Positions 1 to 7,068 of a stretch of 7,231 bases of DNA are shown one piece after another. The first letter of the stretch is position 1. Each line of letters starts with the position of its first letter. The position numbers were made by a program, and so were the translations under genes. The DNA comes from an uncultured Oscillospiraceae bacterium (GTDB taxonomy: Bacteria; Bacillota; Clostridia; Oscillospirales; Acutalibacteraceae), in NCBI GenBank assembly GCA_910587835.1, contig CAJUNQ010000054.1:1-7231 (forward strand), in the 5' to 3' direction. The notes below the pieces were generated by a model that was given only the letters and a program-made list of their open reading frames with translations, made no database searches and was not told the origin of the DNA.

Positions 1-35
1 CAGTCTGCCCCCTTTGGCCACTCGGGAACTCCCCC
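1..35 (-). tRNA. tRNA-Tyr, 5' part only (cut by window start)
   Basis: On the minus strand from position 35 the sequence reads acceptor GGGGGAG, TT, a D-arm of the tRNA-Tyr type (CCCGAGTGGCCAAAGGG), then the 5' anticodon stem GCAGA and CTG. The G at position 1 would be the first anticodon base of GUA. The D-arm and anticodon stem match known bacterial tRNA-Tyr closely. The 3' part lies outside the window, so the anticodon is inferred rather than read. A Leu or Ser tRNA, which also has a long variable arm, is the alternative. The gene lies downstream of tRNA-Thr on the same strand and is probably cotranscribed with it. Confidence 0.85.
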
Positions 36-65
36 ATAAATTATGCAATTTTATACAAGCGGTGC

Positions 66-87
66 GCCCGGTTTTGGAGAACCGGGC
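66..87 (-). other. Hairpin between tRNA-Thr and tRNA-Tyr
   Basis: GCCCGGTT (66-73) and AACCGGGC (80-87) form a perfect 8-bp stem with a 6-base loop. It begins about 10 bases after the CCA end of tRNA-Thr. No T-run follows on the minus strand, so it is unlikely to be an efficient terminator. It may protect or mark the precursor for tRNA 3'-end processing. This role is inference. Confidence 0.6.
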
Positions 88-96
88 CCGTCCCGC

Positions 97-172
97 TGGA
101 GCTGGTGAACGGACTCGAACCCCTGACCTGCTGATTACAAATCAGCTGCTCTACCAACTGAGCTACACCAGC
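97..172 (-). tRNA. tRNA-Thr (anticodon UGU)
   Basis: The complete cloverleaf is on the minus strand. The acceptor GCTGGTG pairs with CACCAGC, the D-arm is GCTC/GAGC, and the anticodon stem GCTGA/TCAGC encloses loop TTTGTAA, giving anticodon TGT (UGU), which reads ACA threonine codons. Discriminator T at 100 and an encoded CCA at 99-97 follow. The T-stem AGGGG/CCGTT contains a G51-G63 mismatch and a G-T pair, while the other stems are intact. It is the first gene of a Thr-Tyr operon read from the promoter at 194-222. Confidence 0.97.
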
Positions 173-193
173 AGATTTCCTTAACGCTTTCAT

Positions 194-222
194 ATTATAC
201 CCTCTTTCGGCCTCCTTGTCAA
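194..222 (-). promoter_or_regulatory. Consensus SigA promoter of the Thr-Tyr tRNA operon
   Basis: On the minus strand the -35 box is TTGACA (222-217) and the -10 box is TATAAT (199-194), separated by exactly 17 bases. Both hexamers are perfect consensus. Upstream of the -35 box lies an A-rich stretch (about 223-241), which resembles an UP element contacted by RNA polymerase alpha. Transcription would start near 187, about 15 bases before the tRNA-Thr 5' end. Confidence 0.92.
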
Positions 223-292
223 GTGTTTTTTTCGATTTTTTTCCCGTTGCCGCTCATTGGCGACAGCTTTGGTGTTTTTGCACACTTTGATA

Positions 293-321
293 TTGATTCC
301 TGAGCTCTGATATGATATAAT
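293..321 (+). promoter_or_regulatory. Promoter of the glycoside hydrolase gene
   Basis: The -35 box TTGATT (293-298) and -10 box TATAAT (316-321) are 17 bases apart, and the bases TGA at 313-315 make this an extended -10 promoter. The predicted start near 328 leaves a leader of about 68 bases before the ATG at 396. It lies back to back with the tRNA-Thr promoter. Confidence 0.82.
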
Positions 322-344
322 GCACTCAGACAAGCACGAAACTC

Positions 345-365
345 ACGGAATCTGTACGATTCCGT
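345..365 (+). promoter_or_regulatory. Perfect palindrome in the glycoside hydrolase leader
   Basis: ACGGAATC (345-352) and GATTCCGT (358-365) are perfect 8-base inverted repeats around a 5-base centre. The palindrome lies roughly +17 to +37 from the predicted start and 15 bases before the ribosome binding site. Its length and symmetry suit an operator for a dimeric repressor acting as a roadblock, and it could also form an RNA hairpin. There is no T-run after it, so it is not a terminator. The regulator is not in the window. Confidence 0.55.
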
Positions 366-395
366 CCTTTACAGAAAAATGAGAGGAGACTTTTT

Positions 396-1955
396 ATGTT
401 TCAGGTCCATTCCAGGCCATTCCTTATGCTGGCCGGCGAGGCGCACAATTCCAACTCCTCAACCCTGCGGGCCATGGAGCCCGTATGGGCTAAGGCAAAG
501 CAGCTCTGCCTGAATACTGTCCTGCTGCCTGTGACCTGGGAGCTTTTGGAGCCCCAGGAGGGCGCTTTCACCTTTGAGCTGGTGGACGGGCTGATTTTTG
601 AGGCCCGGCGGCAGGGTCTGCGGCTTGGACTGCTCTGGTTCGGGGCGTGGAAAAACGGTCAATGTACCTACGCGCCTGCCTGGGTCAAGACAGACCTCAC
701 CCGCTTCCGCCGGGCGGAAGTGAAAAGGGGAGAAAACAAGTCTATTCTGGAGAGCTTTCACGGCATGGAATACTCCACCCTCTCCTGCCTGTGTCAGGAG
801 ACCCAGCGGGCGGACAGCCGGGCCTTTGCCGCTCTTATGGCCCATCTGAAAGCAGTGGACGAGGGGGAGAGGACAGTCCTCTATGTGCAGGTGGAGAACG
901 AGCCCGGCCTGATGGGAGCCGCCCGGGAGCACAGCCAGGAGGCGGACCAGCTGTTTGCCCAGGATGTGCCCGCTGCTTTTGCCCGGTACATGCGGGACCA
1001 TACCGGGACCATGGGGGAGGAGCTGCGCACCGCCGTGGAGGCCGGCCAGGCCTCTGGCAGCTGGGAGGCGGTTTTTGGGCCAATGGCCGAGGAGGTCTTC
1101 CAGTCCTATTATGTAGCAAAATATATCGACGGGGTGGCCGCAGCTGGCAAGGCGGAGTATGACATCCCCCTGGCGGTCAACGCCTGGCTGGAACAGGGCC
1201 CTCCCGGCAGCTACCCCACCGGCGGACCGGTGTCCAAAATGATGGAGGTGTACAAGTTTGCCGCGCCTCATATCGATGTGGTCTGCCCTGATATTTATGT
1301 CCGTAATTTCTGCGAGGTCTGCAACCAATACAGCCGCCCGGATAATCCTCTGCTCATCCCGGAGACCGCCACCCACAGCCATGCCGGGCCCCGGCTGGTC
1401 TATACGGTGGGGCATTACCACGCCTGGGGCTTCTCTCCCTTCGGCTTTGAGGACATGGGTCAGCCCTTTGGCGCTTCAGAGGGCTTTCTGTTCGGCATGG
1501 ACACCAGCGACCCGCTGCTGAGCACACCCCAAAATGTAGAGGAGTACGCCTGGTATAACCGCACCCTGGGCCAGTTGACCCCTTTGCTGGCAGAGGCTTA
1601 TGGCACCCAGCGGCTGCAGGCGGTAATCAGCGAACGGCCTGAGGAAAGTGTCATGCGCTTTGAACAGTTTGAGCTGCGGGCGCTGATGGAGCCCCCCATG
1701 GTTACCCGGCAGGACGGGGTGTGTCTGGCGCTGGCGCTGGGGGAGGACGAATTCCTAGTGCTGGGCTGCGGCTGTATGCTGCGGGTGGGCTCGACTGACC
1801 CGGCAAAGCCCCATGTGGACCTGCTGGACGCAGAGGAGGGCGAACTGGCAGACGGCCGCTGGCAGGTGCACCGGCGGCTGAACGGGGACGAAACCGCCAC
1901 GCTGAACCTCAGAACACCCACGCTGCTGCGGCTGAAGCTGTTCGCCTACTGCTGA
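396..1955 (+). CDS. Putative cytoplasmic beta-galactosidase, clan GH-A, with DUF5597 C-terminal domain
   Basis: This 519-residue protein looks like a retaining glycoside hydrolase that removes terminal beta-galactose from imported oligosaccharides; the substrate is inference. Residues about 8-390 fit a TIM barrel of the GH35/GH42-like type. Asn168-Glu169 in the motif QVENEPG is the expected acid/base pair of clan GH-A. Glu323 in LLIPETATH is the expected nucleophile on a late strand. Residues about 395-519 form a beta-rich tail including ALGEDEFLVLGCG, resembling the DUF5597 domain of such enzymes. There is no signal peptide or membrane segment, so it should act in the cytoplasm on transported sugars. 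The start is supported by GAGAGGAG at 381-388, 7 bases before the ATG. The gene stands alone, with its own promoter and terminator and no transporter or regulator beside it. The glycosidase call is firm and the exact sugar specificity is not. Confidence 0.85.
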   Translation: MFQVHSRPFLMLAGEAHNSNSSTLRAMEPVWAKAKQLCLNTVLLPVTWELLEPQEGAFTFELVDGLIFEARRQGLRLGLLWFGAWKNGQCTYAPAWVKTDLTRFRRAEVKRGENKSILESFHGMEYSTLSCLCQETQRADSRAFAALMAHLKAVDEGERTVLYVQVENEPGLMGAAREHSQEADQLFAQDVPAAFARYMRDHTGTMGEELRTAVEAGQASGSWEAVFGPMAEEVFQSYYVAKYIDGVAAAGKAEYDIPLAVNAWLEQGPPGSYPTGGPVSKMMEVYKFAAPHIDVVCPDIYVRNFCEVCNQYSRPDNPLLIPETATHSHAGPRLVYTVGHYHAWGFSPFGFEDMGQPFGASEGFLFGMDTSDPLLSTPQNVEEYAWYNRTLGQLTPLLAEAYGTQRLQAVISERPEESVMRFEQFELRALMEPPMVTRQDGVCLALALGEDEFLVLGCGCMLRVGSTDPAKPHVDLLDAEEGELADGRWQVHRRLNGDETATLNLRTPTLLRLKLFAYC

Positions 1956-1978
1956 CCCATTCCATACATCTTTACAAA

Positions 1979-2012
1979 AAAAGGGAACGGCCCGCCGGGG
2001 TCGTTCCTTTTT
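1979..2012. terminator. Intrinsic terminator, probably bidirectional
   Basis: GGAACGGCCC (1984-1993) pairs with GGGTCGTTCC (1998-2007) as a 10-bp stem with one G-T pair and a 4-base loop. TTTTT follows at 2008-2012, with more T at 2015-2020, and a run of A at 1976-1982 precedes it. It starts about 25 bases after the hydrolase stop. The A/T symmetry suggests it also stops transcripts arriving from the convergent minus-strand gene, which has no obvious terminator of its own nearer its stop. Confidence 0.93.
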
Positions 2013-2036
2013 GCTTTTTTGAGGACAGCTCTGCGG

Positions 2037-2044
2037 TACAAAGC
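2037..2044. repeat. Left target-site duplication of the MITE-like element
   Basis: TACAAAGC directly abuts the left inverted repeat and recurs at 2136-2143. The identity extends to 10 bases (TACAAAGCGG, 2037-2046 and 2136-2145), because the element's first two bases are also GG. The duplication is therefore 8 to 10 bp. Confidence 0.7.
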
Positions 2045-2135
2045 GGGAGTGTCCGTTTCGGAGAGCTTTTCGTGTTCCCCCCGCCCTACGGGCGGGGGGA
2101 ACACAGATGATTATCTCTGCGGTTGGGACACTCCC
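2045..2135. mobile_element. MITE-like 91-bp hairpin element with terminal inverted repeats and target duplication
   Basis: The ends are perfect 10-bp inverted repeats, GGGAGTGTCC (2045-2054) and GGACACTCCC (2126-2135). Inside lies a perfect 15-bp stem: 2072-2086 against 2090-2104, loop TAC, made of a C-run and G-run core flanked by GTGTT/AACAC. Short further pairing (2062-2065 with 2115-2118) joins the two, so almost the whole element can fold into one long hairpin. It is flanked by direct repeats TACAAAGC. It has no coding capacity. The architecture is that of a non-autonomous miniature element mobilised in trans. An 8-base duplication and ends of this kind would suit an IS256/Mutator-like transposase, but that family assignment is inference. 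It lies harmlessly between convergent genes. Confidence 0.72.
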
Positions 2136-2143
2136 TACAAAGC
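2136..2143. repeat. Right target-site duplication of the MITE-like element
   Basis: This second copy of TACAAAGC directly follows the right inverted repeat. Removing one copy together with the element restores a plausible uninterrupted spacer reading GCGGTACAAAGCGGCG. Confidence 0.7.
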
Positions 2144-2248
2144 GGCGCTGTTGACAAGCTTGGGTCCAGAAGAAAGGCACAAAATCAGGATATCATCGCA
2201 ATCAGAAAACATCGATTTTGAGCTTTTTCATGAAGCGGCCTTTCCCCC

Positions 2249-3673
2249 TTAATTCCCGCTTTCCTTAGAGATTTTGTCCGCGCTGCCGGCCTTTTTCTCT
2301 GCCTGCCCCTCCCCATAAAACCGGCACCCGCAGCGTCCGTTCTCCTTTACCTGGCGCAGCGCCTCCTCCGCCTGCCGGTACAGCTCGTCGCTGAAGCCCG
2401 AGGCAGAAAACGCCGCCCCCACGCTCAGCGACGCCTGGGGCATGTCGTCCATGGGGTTCAGCAGGGCATCGTTCATGGCCTTGACCTTGCCCTCGATCAT
2501 GGACTGCTGGCTGCTGTCCAGGTCTGTCAAAATCACCGCGAACCTGTCGCCCTCCACCCGGGCGGGAAAATCTGTGGTACGAAAGCTCTCCCGCAGGAGC
2601 CGGGCAACTTTTTTCAGCACCTGATCCCCGGCCTCCTGGCCAAAGCCTTCGTTGATGAGCTGGAACCTGTCCATGTCCGCCAGCAGCAGGGCAATGGGCT
2701 GCTCCTTGACCCGCAGCACCTCCTTCACCTGCTCAAAGGCGCTCTGGTTCATGATGCCGGTCAGACTGTCCCGCTCCGCCTGGTAGCGCTGCAGCACCTG
2801 GTTGGCGGCGTTGAGCTCATAGATGTCGTTATAGGTGAGGGCCAGGTATTTGAACTCATAAGCCCCGGTGATCTCTATCAGCTTCTCCTCCCGGACACAG
2901 TTGACATACACCTGCAGGGGCTTGACGATGAGGAAGGTGATCATGGCAAAAACGATTAGATTCATCACAAACAGGGCGCTGAAAAGCACCCGCTGCAGGC
3001 CCATGGCCTCCTCCAGGTCCTCCACGCTGTCCTGCTGGCCCCGCTGGGTGCTGCTGAGCACATCGCTGAGGAAGAAGTCAATATTGCTGGAAATCAGCTG
3101 CTTTTTCGCCTCATATTCCGCGCCGAACACCAGCTCTCTGGCCTCCTCCATCTGCTTGAGACGGTCCAGGGCCAGGTGGCTGTCAGAGAGCTGCACAGCC
3201 CGCATCTCCTCCGGCAGACGGGAATCCGGCCAGCCCTCTGCCTGGGCAATGAGCCGCATGGCGTATATCTCCCGGCCCATCAGCTGGTTCGAGTAGTCCA
3301 GGGCAGTCTCTAAAAAGCCCTGGGCCTTGGTGCTTGCCTGGCCGTGGAGCTTTTCCAGGCCCAGGTCCCGGCGGCGGGTGACATTGGCCTCTGTAAAGTA
3401 GTTCTCCACACACTGGCTGTCCCGGGTCACTGTGAACATGCGGGCCTGGTTGGTTAGACAGTCGGACCCCTCGGAGACCAGAGCGGCCTCCTCCTGGCAG
3501 AGTATATACAGGTTGGTGGCCTGCACCATGGCCTGATAATTCCGGGCGGTATGGAAGGTCACCAGCAGCAGAACCACATACAGCGCACAGGAGACCAGCA
3601 TCATCCCCAGGTTGATGGTCCGTACCCTTACCCCCCGCACAGGGGTCTTTTTCTCTTTCCGGTTTCTTTTCAC
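2249..3673 (-). CDS. Membrane sensor protein with degenerate GGDEF domain (EGDRF), likely inactive as a cyclase
   Basis: The protein has 474 residues from the GTG start at 3673. A basic N-terminus is followed by TM1 (about 20-41), a mostly helical extracytoplasmic region (about 42-228) with three cysteines, TM2 (about 229-252), a linker helix, and a GGDEF domain (about 299-454). The cyclase domain keeps DSLTG (302-306), metal-site Asp333 in ADMDRF, and Asn341. The signature loop reads EGDRF (374-378) instead of GGDEF: the first Gly is Glu and the catalytic Glu is Arg. The inhibitory RxxD site is intact as RTTD (365-368), the usual five residues upstream. Diguanylate cyclase activity is therefore unlikely, and c-di-GMP binding at the I-site is possible (inference). 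The sensor contains SDCLTNQAR, a pattern seen in several bacterial helical sensor modules; its ligand is unknown. The frame is open upstream to 3766, but AAGGAGG at the right distance supports the GTG. Confidence 0.88.
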   Translation of the reverse strand: MKRNRKEKKTPVRGVRVRTINLGMMLVSCALYVVLLLVTFHTARNYQAMVQATNLYILCQEEAALVSEGSDCLTNQARMFTVTRDSQCVENYFTEANVTRRRDLGLEKLHGQASTKAQGFLETALDYSNQLMGREIYAMRLIAQAEGWPDSRLPEEMRAVQLSDSHLALDRLKQMEEARELVFGAEYEAKKQLISSNIDFFLSDVLSSTQRGQQDSVEDLEEAMGLQRVLFSALFVMNLIVFAMITFLIVKPLQVYVNCVREEKLIEITGAYEFKYLALTYNDIYELNAANQVLQRYQAERDSLTGIMNQSAFEQVKEVLRVKEQPIALLLADMDRFQLINEGFGQEAGDQVLKKVARLLRESFRTTDFPARVEGDRFAVILTDLDSSQQSMIEGKVKAMNDALLNPMDDMPQASLSVGAAFSASGFSDELYRQAEEALRQVKENGRCGCRFYGEGQAEKKAGSADKISKESGN

Positions 3674-3681
3674 ATGAAACG

Positions 3682-3688
3682 CCTCCTT
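3682..3688 (-). promoter_or_regulatory. Ribosome binding site deciding the GTG start of the GGDEF gene
   Basis: AAGGAGG on the minus strand (3688-3682) lies 8 bases upstream of the GTG at 3673. An overlapping ATG at 3675 is out of frame. An in-frame ATG further upstream at 3745 has only AAGGGG before it, and that start would place the large palindrome inside the coding region. The GTG is therefore preferred. Confidence 0.75.
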
Positions 3689-3713
3689 GGCGGGATGCTC
3701 CCACAAAATAGAA

Positions 3714-3757
3714 GGGCTACCCAAATTATAGCCTATTTTGGCCATATTGGGTAGCCC
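3714..3757 (-). promoter_or_regulatory. Long palindrome with embedded -10 box between glutamine synthetase and the GGDEF gene
   Basis: GGGCTACCCAA (3714-3724) and TTGGGTAGCCC (3747-3757) are perfect 11-base inverted repeats. The 22 bases between them can pair further (GCC/GGC flanked by TAT/ATA). On the minus strand the interval contains TATAAT (3730-3725), but the -35 region 17 bases upstream (TACCCA) is poor. The element sits 52 bases after the glutamine synthetase stop and 40 bases before the GGDEF start. It may end the glutamine synthetase transcript, though only TTCTATTTTG follows on the minus strand. It may instead be an operator around the GGDEF promoter, or both. The dual reading is inference. 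Confidence 0.6.
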
Positions 3758-3809
3758 CTTTTTCAAAAAAATTCTATTTTCGCACAGAAAAGCCGGAAAC
3801 TGTCCTCAA

Positions 3810-5927
<2,118 letters not shown>

Positions 5928-5950
5928 AATCAGTCCCTCTTTCCCTAGTT

Positions 5951-6032
5951 GCTCTGGGTTTTTGTTTACAACATTTGGCGTTCTTACCATTATAAGACGA
6001 AAGGCGCTGAAGGGTTCCAGAGCCCCAGCGCC
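5951..6032 (-). promoter_or_regulatory. Structured leader RNA of the glutamine synthetase gene (candidate)
   Basis: GGCGCTG (minus strand 6032-6026) pairs with CAGCGCC (6009-6003), extended by GGG/CCC (6025-6023 with 6014-6012) across a 2-base bulge, leaving the 8-base loop CTCTGGAA. GCTCTGG (6023-6017), mostly in that loop, is complementary over seven bases to CCAGAGC at 5957-5951, about 10 bases upstream of the ribosome binding site. This permits a pseudoknot or an alternative fold. It does not match a riboswitch class I recognise. A 7-base complementarity in a leader this size can arise by chance, so the regulatory reading is tentative. Confidence 0.4.
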
Positions 6033-6049
6033 GTCCACTTGTGGCCTTT

Positions 6050-6078
6050 ATTTTACTCGAAAGGGAGAGATTTGTCAA
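6050..6078 (-). promoter_or_regulatory. Promoter of glutamine synthetase
   Basis: On the minus strand the -35 box is TTGACA (6078-6073), the spacer is 17 bases and the -10 box is TAAAAT (6055-6050). Transcription should begin near 6043. A second TATAAT on the minus strand at about 5989-5994 lacks a good -35 box and is a weaker candidate. Confidence 0.85.
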
Positions 6079-6163
6079 CTCTGAAAAACAGTGGTTCCAG
6101 GCGTTCTTTCAAGGATTTTTCATGATAACGGTACAGAGAGCGACAGAAGAGAAGAAATTATGC

Positions 6164-6192
6164 TTGACGAACGGGCGGGTTTGTGATATAAT
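6164..6192 (+). promoter_or_regulatory. Promoter of the Gly-Arg-His-Gln tRNA operon
   Basis: The -35 box TTGACG (6164-6169), a 17-base spacer and the -10 box TATAAT (6187-6192), preceded by TGA, form a near-consensus promoter. It points into the tRNA cluster, whose first gene begins at 6259. It is divergent from the glutamine synthetase promoter, with about 85 bases between the two -35 boxes. Confidence 0.9.
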
Positions 6193-6258
6193 AGCAACGC
6201 AGTCGGGAGCGAGAGCGGAAGCAGGTATTTTAGTCATACCTTTACCGTTGCCATAGCT

Positions 6259-6332
6259 GCGGGTGTAGTTCAGTGGTAGAACCCCAGCCTTCCAAGCTGG
6301 TCGTGTGGGTTCGATTCCCATCACCCGCTCCA
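6259..6332 (+). tRNA. tRNA-Gly (anticodon UCC)
   Basis: The acceptor GCGGGTG pairs with CACCCGC, the anticodon stem CCAGC/GCTGG holds loop CTTCCAA with anticodon TCC, and the T-arm is GTGGG/CCCAT. Discriminator T and an encoded CCA (6330-6332) follow. It is the first gene of the four-tRNA operon. Confidence 0.98.
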
Positions 6333-6396
6333 TTTTTCTGTTTTGCGGGGCGCCTTAAAAGAGAAGGGCAGACAAGCCAGGGGCTGCTCCGGATAT

Positions 6397-6473
6397 GCGC
6401 CAATAGCTCAGCTGGATAGAGCAACTGCCTTCTAAGCAGTAGGCCAGGGGTTCGAGTCCCTTTTGGCGCGCCA
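6397..6473 (+). tRNA. tRNA-Arg (anticodon UCU)
   Basis: The acceptor GCGCCAA pairs with TTGGCGC, the anticodon stem ACTGC/GCAGT holds loop CTTCTAA with anticodon TCT (reads AGA), and the T-arm is AGGGG/CCCTT. Discriminator G and an encoded CCA follow. Only four bases separate it from tRNA-His. Confidence 0.98.
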
Positions 6474-6477
6474 ATAT

Positions 6478-6555
6478 GGTGGATGTAGCTTAGCTGGTTA
6501 AAGCGCCAGATTGTGGCTCTGGAGACCGAGGGTTCGAATCCCTTCACCCACCCCA
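6478..6555 (+). tRNA. tRNA-His (anticodon GUG), with G-1
   Basis: The anticodon stem CCAGA/TCTGG holds loop TTGTGGC with anticodon GTG. The extra 5' G (6478) faces discriminator C (6552), the identity feature read by histidyl-tRNA synthetase, and CCA is encoded at 6553-6555. The acceptor arms GTGGATG and CACCCAC pair except for A5 against C68, a mismatch inside the acceptor stem. Confidence 0.96.
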
Positions 6556-6560
6556 TACAT

Positions 6561-6599
6561 GAACGCGGAGTTTAATTCTCGTAATTAGGCTCCGTGTTC
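6561..6599 (+). other. Hairpin between tRNA-His and tRNA-Gln
   Basis: GAACGCGGAG (6561-6570) pairs with CTCCGTGTTC (6590-6599) over 10 bp with one G-T pair. An inner TAATT/AATTA pairing (6573-6577 with 6583-6587) extends it. No T-run follows, so tRNA-Gln should still be transcribed. It fills the spacer almost exactly, starting 5 bases after one tRNA and ending 6 before the next, and could direct processing of the precursor. Confidence 0.6.
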
Positions 6600-6605
6600 C
6601 CATAT

Positions 6606-6681
6606 TGGGCTGTCGCCAAGCGGTAAGGCAACGGACTTTGACTCCGTCATCCCGTGGGTTCGAATCCCGCCAGCCCAGCCA
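6606..6681 (+). tRNA. tRNA-Gln (anticodon UUG)
   Basis: The acceptor TGGGCTG pairs with CAGCCCA, the D-arm is GCC/GGC, the anticodon stem ACGGA/TCCGT holds loop CTTTGAC with anticodon TTG, and the T-arm is GTGGG/CCCGC. Discriminator G and CCA (6679-6681) follow. U1-A72 at the acceptor end is typical of tRNA-Gln. The variable loop appears to be six bases. It is the last gene of the operon. Confidence 0.97.
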
Positions 6682-6684
6682 TGT

Positions 6685-6736
6685 AAGGACGTTTATTTTG
6701 ATACAAAGGGTATCGGGATAAACGTCCTTGATTTTT
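6685..6736 (+). terminator. Terminator of the Gly-Arg-His-Gln tRNA operon
   Basis: AAGGACGTTTA (6685-6695) and TAAACGTCCTT (6719-6729) form a perfect 11-bp stem. Inside it GATAC/GTATC (6700-6704 with 6710-6714) forms an apical stem. TTTTT at 6732-6736 follows, two bases after the stem. It begins 4 bases after the tRNA-Gln CCA end. Confidence 0.85.
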
Positions 6737-6751
6737 GCTCAAAACCGCCCC

Positions 6752-6776
6752 AAATGGCCGTTTTTCCGGCATTTTT
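6752..6776 (+). terminator. Second terminator-like hairpin after the tRNA operon
   Basis: AAAT-G-GCCG (6752-6760) faces CGGC-ATTT (6767-6774) with one bulged G and a T-rich loop, and the T-run continues to 6776. It is weaker than its neighbours and probably a backup. Confidence 0.45.
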
Positions 6777-6779
6777 AAG

Positions 6780-6830
6780 AAAAAGCCCATCGCTGGTCTG
6801 GAAATTTGTCCAGTCAGCGGCGGGCTTTTT
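6780..6830. terminator. Bidirectional terminator hairpin
   Basis: AAAAAGCCC (6780-6788) pairs with GGGCTTTTT (6822-6830). The stem continues with CGCTG/CAGCG and an apical CTGGA/TCCAG. The A-run before and T-run after let it work on both strands, so it may also stop a minus-strand transcript coming from the AT-rich region to its right. Confidence 0.85.
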
Positions 6831-6858
6831 CGCATTTCTGTGATTCTGAAGGTGAGGT

Positions 6859-6903
6859 TATCGTTGATTTATTGGGTATCGTTATTTTATTAGGACTATC
6901 GTT
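6859..6903 (+). repeat. Three spaced TATCGTT heptamers
   Basis: TATCGTT occurs at 6859-6865, 6877-6883 and 6897-6903, start to start 18 and 20 bases apart, close to two helical turns. Iteron-like or multi-site regulator binding is conceivable. Chance in AT-rich DNA is the alternative. Confidence 0.4.
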
Positions 6904-7068
6904 AAATCATCAAGTTGTCTTAACTGACAATCCCACTTTCCCAGCGGTCAATCATACGAAGCTATAAGCGTTTATTTCTGCATAGAACTGGTGTAGCGAA
7001 AAGAAATGGTCATATTTATGGGTGGCGATAATATCTTTGTTAAAAAAGTTCCCTGACTACCCAACTTA

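Noticed and set aside
459..1421. Long minus-strand open frame of 320 codons opposite the glycoside hydrolase
   Set aside because: It overlaps a recognised enzyme with catalytic motifs and a ribosome binding site. The antisense product has shadow-like composition rich in G, H, L and P and no recognisable domain.
2019..2252. 77-codon plus-strand open frame across the MITE
   Set aside because: It starts inside the terminator T-run, lacks a ribosome binding site and is built from the hairpin element.
5989..5994. Inner TATAAT as the main glutamine synthetase promoter
   Set aside because: No good -35 hexamer lies 16-18 bases upstream, whereas the boxes at 6050-6078 are near-perfect at 17-base spacing. 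It is kept only as a minor alternative.
6109..6835. Minus-strand small open frames with phrases such as GLAGFEPTG and VKGFEPSVSRAT across the tRNA genes
   Set aside because: These are the well-known spurious translations of tRNA genes in antisense. The same bases fold as complete tRNAs on the plus strand.
6952..7056. 34-codon open stretch on the minus strand (contains HKYDHFFSLHQFY) suggestive of a transposase tail
   Set aside because: It has no start codon, and a stop-free run of this length is expected by chance. I could not match the peptide confidently to any family, so it stays only a possible relic.
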